From an uncultured Desulfovibrio sp. (lineage in GTDB: Bacteria > Desulfobacterota > Desulfovibrionia > Desulfovibrionales > Desulfovibrionaceae): a stretch of DNA of 8,404 bases. Positions 5,465 through 8,404 of the stretch are shown piece by piece. Positions within the stretch are counted from its first letter, which is position 1. Every line of letters starts with the position of its first letter. The DNA lies in NCBI GenBank assembly GCA_900546145.1, contig URBN01000059.1, forward strand, positions 1 to 8,404, in the 5' to 3' direction. The translations under genes were made by a program, and so were the position numbers. The notes beneath the pieces are model-generated. The model had not been told where the DNA came from. It ran no database searches and saw only the letters and a program-made list of their open reading frames with translations.

Positions 5465-5656
5465 GAAGCGGGCTGATTTTGCCTGAAATCGTCCCGGAAA
5501 TGATGTTTATGAAAGATGGTCCGGCTATGCAGAAAACAGGCAGTACTCTCTGAGCCCGGCCCTTCCCCTCCATGCCCCGCCGCCCGGAGCGCCGGTTTCC
5601 TGTATTCCGGCTGCTCCGCTACGGGGAGCCCTGTCCCCTGAACCAGAGGAGTCCCC

Positions 5657-6526
5657 ATGACAAAACGTGTTCTGCTCTCTCTTGCCGTGTGCTGCTTTTT
5701 CGCCCTCTCCCCGATCCGGGCCGTCTCCGCTGGTGAGACCACGGGCGCCGTGCGTGAAGCCGGGGCCGGCGGACTCATTGACTGCGGTCCCGGAACGGAA
5801 GGCACGGTATGGCGCATCGGGGATGTAACAGCCCGCGTGACCTGCCCGGCCTCCGCAGCCGGAGATTTTGCCTCCGCCAGCCTGTGCCTCTCTTCCGGCG
5901 GACAGGCTCCGTCCTGTGTGCGCGTTTATCCCGGCCCCTGCCGAATTGTCCGAGGGCATGCCGGCGGCATCACGTTTTATTGCGTGGAATCTTCGCCCGC
6001 GTCAGCTCCGGAACGGCGCGCACTCTCCTTTGTTTTTTCCGGCGGCACCGTCATGCCGGTCTTCGATGAGCTGAAGGCTTCCCATGAAAGCCCGGTCAGT
6101 ACGAAAGACAAAGTCTGCCTGGAATGGTCCTGCGAATACGCTGAAGCTCCCGGGAATGTATTCCGGCACGAGGCCGCTGCCGGGAAGAATTCCTTTGTTC
6201 TCCGCGAACTGAAGGAAGAGGGAACTGTTTTTTCCTGGAGCGGCCTCAGCGTTATGACGGCGCGTTATACGGGAGGGGAAGCGGCGGATTCGCATGCCTA
6301 TGCCGTGCGTTTCGTGACGCGGGACGGGCGGCCTCTTGAACTCCTTACCCTGAACCGGCGCTTGTTCAGCTATCTCGAAAAAAAGAGAGAACAGTTTTTC
6401 AGCCTGACCTTCGGCGAATGCTCCTATGATACGCCGATGGAATCCGGCAGCGGAACCTTTCTTCTGGACGCCGTTTCCCTCTCCGGGGACAATCCAGGGC
6501 TGACTGCGCCGGTCGGCAGGCCATAA
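5657..6526 (+). CDS. exported cysteine-rich protein of unknown family
   Basis: A 289-residue precursor. The signal peptide is clear (MTKR, hydrophobic 5-17, likely cleavage after AVSA at 25), giving a ~264-residue periplasmic or secreted protein. The ATG follows agaggag with a 5-base spacer. The mature part holds nine cysteines (C43, C63, C77, C87, C95, C109, C154, C159, C255), an odd number, six of them in the first third, so disulfides are likely there. The chain alternates short beta-type segments (GITFYCVES, ALSFVFSGG, AYAVRFVT) without a lipobox or membrane anchor. I recognise no domain. It sits alone between two long spacers and shares orientation and export with the next gene, but 329 bp separate them. 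Coding assignment is firm from length, start signal and signal peptide; function unknown. Confidence 0.8.
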   Translation: MTKRVLLSLAVCCFFALSPIRAVSAGETTGAVREAGAGGLIDCGPGTEGTVWRIGDVTARVTCPASAAGDFASASLCLSSGGQAPSCVRVYPGPCRIVRGHAGGITFYCVESSPASAPERRALSFVFSGGTVMPVFDELKASHESPVSTKDKVCLEWSCEYAEAPGNVFRHEAAAGKNSFVLRELKEEGTVFSWSGLSVMTARYTGGEAADSHAYAVRFVTRDGRPLELLTLNRRLFSYLEKKREQFFSLTFGECSYDTPMESGSGTFLLDAVSLSGDNPGLTAPVGRP

Positions 6527-6855
6527 GACGGGCTGTTTCCCGCCTCCCCCTCTCCGGATCCGATTCAGGTACAGGGGAAGCCGGTGGGCGCCCCGATATG
6601 AGCCGTCTCTTCTCAGATGAGAATTCAGAGCCCCCTGCCTTTCCCGGAAAAGACAAAAGGCAGATGAGCGGGCTTTTCTTTCTGAAAGAACGGGATGACG
6701 GGCAGATTCCGGCCATGGCCGTCTTCGTACGGAGATGCCTCAGGCTGTGAAAGGAAATGACGGGAAGTGTCTTCCTGCTGCAAAGGAAGCGCATTTCAGA
6801 AAATATGCCGCCGCGCCGGCAGATTCCGGGCGGCAGGAGTACAACGGGAGGAACG
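6527..6855 (+). other. 329-bp spacer between two exported-protein genes
   Basis: No gene is supported here. It contains the stem ctgccttt/aaaggcag (6635-6642 with 6656-6663, 13-base loop), a 15-bp near-palindrome ttctttc-t-gaaagaa (6676-6690), ggccatggcc (6711-6720), and an exact 12-base direct repeat ggcagattccgg at 6701-6712 and 6818-6829. The first stem is followed only by a distant, interrupted T-rich stretch (cttttcttt), so termination there is doubtful. A 50-codon ORF at 6598-6750 lacks a ribosome binding site. Confidence 0.4.
6701..6829 (+). repeat. 12-base exact direct repeat
   Basis: ggcagattccgg occurs at 6701-6712 and 6818-6829, starts 117 bases apart, upstream of the gene at 6856. 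The flanks differ. It could be paired sites for a regulator or a trace of a small duplication. Confidence 0.3.
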
Positions 6856-7941
6856 ATGAGCGTGACACGTCTTTTTTGCGGTACCCTGGCATTCTGCGCA
6901 GCTGTCCTCGGGGCCGCGGTTTCCGTGAACGCTGCGGAACCCGCCGGGCCGTCTCCGTATGAAGATGTCCTGACCCGGGCCAGACACTTCTGCGGTGATG
7001 GCGCAGGGACCGCGGAGGATGACAATGATGAGGGAATGACAGGCATTATAGAGGCTGCAGGGAAACTGACGCCTGCCGAATGTCTCGAAAGGACCGGCTA
7101 TGCCGTCAGGGATATCAATGGCGATGGGACGCCGGAATGCCTCATCGGAAAAATTGACGGGGAAAACAGCGTATCCCGCACGGGGAAGCAGCTTTACGCT
7201 GTCTTCACGCTCAGAGACGGCAGCCCCGCGCCCGTCATGGAGGGCACATTCCGGAACAGGATCTTCCTGCTTGATGACGGTAGCCTGTTCAGAGAAGGAT
7301 ACGCGGGCGTCATGGCGTTTATTTTCGGCGTATACCGTCTTCCCCAGGGACAGAGCCGGACAGAGTGTCTGGAATTTTCCTTCACCCGTGTAGAGAATGA
7401 GACTTCCAGTGAAGCCGGCTATTACCGCAATGTATCAGAGAGTCTGGACTCTGCTACCGCGGAATCCATGACGCAGCAGGCTTTTGAAATGAAGGAAAAG
7501 GCCCTTGCCGCGCGCGTTGCCAACCTCAGTCTCATTCCCCTTGCCGCCTTCCGGCCTGCCTCTTCCGCGCTGAACGGCATGCCCGTGCGGGCCTCGCGTG
7601 CCGAAAGCGCTGCCCCGGAGAACGGCGCGTATGACACGTTCATAGCCGACGCCTCGGAATCCCGGGTCTGGATAGCCTTTTCCGCTTCCGAAGCCGTGAA
7701 GGACTTCCGGTTCCTGCGGGTGAGCCCCGTGGAGGACAGGGACGGGAATCTGACGTTTTCCGGGAAGGAGATGCACAGACTCCCCGTACTCGGCCCGGAA
7801 CGGCCTCTGGCGGTCAGCATGACATTTTACGGCAGCCTGCCCTCGTACGGCATCTCCTACACGGACGGGAGCGGGCAGACCAGACGTTTTACCGTGGGCC
7901 TGAGCGGTGAGGACGGCTCTGTCGTGCTGACGGCTTTTTAG
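6856..7941 (+). CDS. exported protein with a DxNxDG calcium-type loop
   Basis: A 361-residue precursor. The frame is open further upstream (ATG at 6757), but the ATG at 6856 is chosen because gggagg lies 4 bases ahead of it and a signal peptide begins there (SVTRLF, hydrophobic core, likely cleavage after VNA at 26). Residues 81-97 read GYAVRDINGDGTPECLI: D86, N88 and D90 form a DxNxDG loop as seen in calcium-binding repeats of secreted bacterial proteins. The following segments (LYAVFTLRDG, RNRIFLLDDGSLFREGYAG) continue a pattern common in uncharacterised exported proteins of gut bacteria. The last ~100 residues form a second beta-rich unit (VWIAFSAS, FRFLRVSP, YGISYTDGSGQTRRFTV). No catalytic motif is visible. 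An intrinsic terminator follows 18 bases after the stop, so it is the last gene of its transcript. Function unknown. Confidence 0.85.
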   Translation: MSVTRLFCGTLAFCAAVLGAAVSVNAAEPAGPSPYEDVLTRARHFCGDGAGTAEDDNDEGMTGIIEAAGKLTPAECLERTGYAVRDINGDGTPECLIGKIDGENSVSRTGKQLYAVFTLRDGSPAPVMEGTFRNRIFLLDDGSLFREGYAGVMAFIFGVYRLPQGQSRTECLEFSFTRVENETSSEAGYYRNVSESLDSATAESMTQQAFEMKEKALAARVANLSLIPLAAFRPASSALNGMPVRASRAESAAPENGAYDTFIADASESRVWIAFSASEAVKDFRFLRVSPVEDRDGNLTFSGKEMHRLPVLGPERPLAVSMTFYGSLPSYGISYTDGSGQTRRFTVGLSGEDGSVVLTAF

Positions 7942-7958
7942 TTTTTCCCCTCCGTTCC

Positions 7959-8000
7959 AGGGGATCGCGCGGCTGCCGCGCGGTCCCCTCTTTTCTTTCC
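7959..8000 (+). terminator. intrinsic terminator after the 6856-7941 gene
   Basis: Arms 7959-7972 (aggggatcgcgcgg) and 7976-7989 (ccgcgcggtcccct) pair over 14 bp with one T-G wobble and a 3-base loop, then cttttctttcc follows. The location directly after the stop codon and the GC-rich stem make this a confident + strand terminator. Confidence 0.9.
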
Positions 8001-8404
8001 TCTTCCCCCTGCCCTGCTTTTTCTCCTGCCATTTTGCAGAGCCTGTCCAAATGTCTGAGCCCCTGCTCTTCCTGTTTTGCGGGATTGGTGAGAAAAAAGG
8101 ACAGGACTAAAAGTGCGTTCTTCCTCCCCCAAAGCCTCTTAAGAATCTCCTGGGAAGGCCGTCGGACACTCTGCCGTATGACAGCGGCGTTGTTCCTGAC
8201 AGCGTGGTGTGGTCCTTCTGCATCTTCTTTCCCGGAGTGTCTCCGCGGAACCCATTGCCTGAAGGACATGAGGAGCTCTCTTACGCCATTCTGTGTCAGT
8301 CTGAACTGGCCCGAAGCGATAACAAAGCGGGTGCGTCACATGCCTGCCTCATCATTTCCAGTGAGCGATCGGCTGACACACTACCTCTGGCTGATAAAGA
8401 ATAG
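8001..8404. other. 404-bp stretch with no supported gene
   Basis: ORFs of up to 126 codons cross this stretch on both strands, but none has a convincing ribosome binding site together with protein-like composition. One (minus strand, 7889-8269) runs through the terminator and into the coding end of the previous gene. Small inverted elements are present: cctgtcc/ggacagg (8042-8048 with 8099-8105) and cggag-tgt-ctccg (8233-8245). A CTGACA at 8373-8378 near the right edge is a possible -35 of a promoter for a gene beyond the window, but the matching -10 is poor. It is best read as intergenic or decayed sequence. Confidence 0.4.

Larger units (their letters stand above)
5125..5656. promoter_or_regulatory. 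532-bp divergent intergenic region
   Basis: This spacer separates the minus-strand triple-domain gene from the + strand cysteine-rich gene and must hold promoters for both. No ORF in it looks coding. It contains the dyads listed separately (5251-5280, 5369-5395, 5444-5464) and a small stem agcct-gaa-aggct (5313-5325). The stretch 5376-5470 is notably A/T-richer than its surroundings (tatattttt, aaaaaaa, gtgaaaaa), as promoter DNA often is. A TTGCCT at 5479-5484 is a possible -35 for the + strand gene, without a good -10. Confidence 0.45.

Noticed and set aside
6598..6750. 50-codon + strand ORF in the 6527-6855 spacer
   Set aside because: No ribosome binding site ahead of the ATG and no resemblance to known proteins; kept only as a possibility.
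6399..7046. 215-codon minus-strand open frame
   Set aside because: Overlaps two well-supported + strand genes and the spacer between them; Ser/Arg/Pro-rich shadow composition.
7889..8269. 126-codon minus-strand ORF
   Set aside because: It crosses the confident terminator at 7959-8000 and the end of the preceding gene, with highly charged shadow-like composition.
8204..8404. 66-codon + strand ORF ending exactly at the window edge
   Set aside because: No ribosome binding site, no recognisable motifs, and the coincidence with the window end is not evidence of a gene.

Overview
The window is GC-rich (roughly 58-60% by eye). Coding on both strands is dense, and four separate reading frames begin with Sec-type signal peptides, so this looks like chromosomal DNA of a diderm bacterium with a periplasm. 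Style and gene content would fit a gut-type Desulfovibrionaceae or similar lineage, but nothing here is diagnostic and I hold that weakly. I see no tRNA, rRNA, CRISPR array, transposase, phage gene or integration site.

Left third (1-2418): small-molecule metabolism. The 3' end of an alpha/beta-hydrolase (esterase type) enters on the + strand. It meets, tail to tail across a perfect 19-bp inverted repeat (292-352), a minus-strand pair: a YqhD/BdhA-type iron-dependent alcohol dehydrogenase (1246-2418), then a classical short-chain dehydrogenase (367-1197) 48 bp downstream. The pair is probably one transcript that interconverts carbonyls and alcohols.

Middle and right (2419-7941): four exported proteins separated by unusually long spacers (about 330-530 bp). 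They are an LprI/DUF1311-like protein (2910-3359, +); a minus-strand gene for three tandem ~139-residue domains, broken by a single-base frameshift (3809-5124); a cysteine-rich exported protein of unknown family (5657-6526, +); and an exported protein with a DxNxDG calcium-type loop (6856-7941, +). Their arrangement suggests individually transcribed periplasmic proteins rather than one operon.

The spacers hold most of the unexplained signal: a 15-codon ORF with a good ribosome binding site whose stop codon lies in the loop of a hairpin (2822-2883); a run of hairpins ending in a textbook intrinsic terminator 217 bp past the nearest upstream stop codon (3449-3628), a candidate small RNA or structured 3' UTR; and several long dyads in the divergent spacer 5125-5656. 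A second clear intrinsic terminator closes the last gene (7959-8000). The final ~400 bp contain no gene I can support.

No multi-gene system of known or clearly novel type can be demonstrated. The most distinctive items are the triplicated-domain protein with its frameshift and the structured region ending at 3628.
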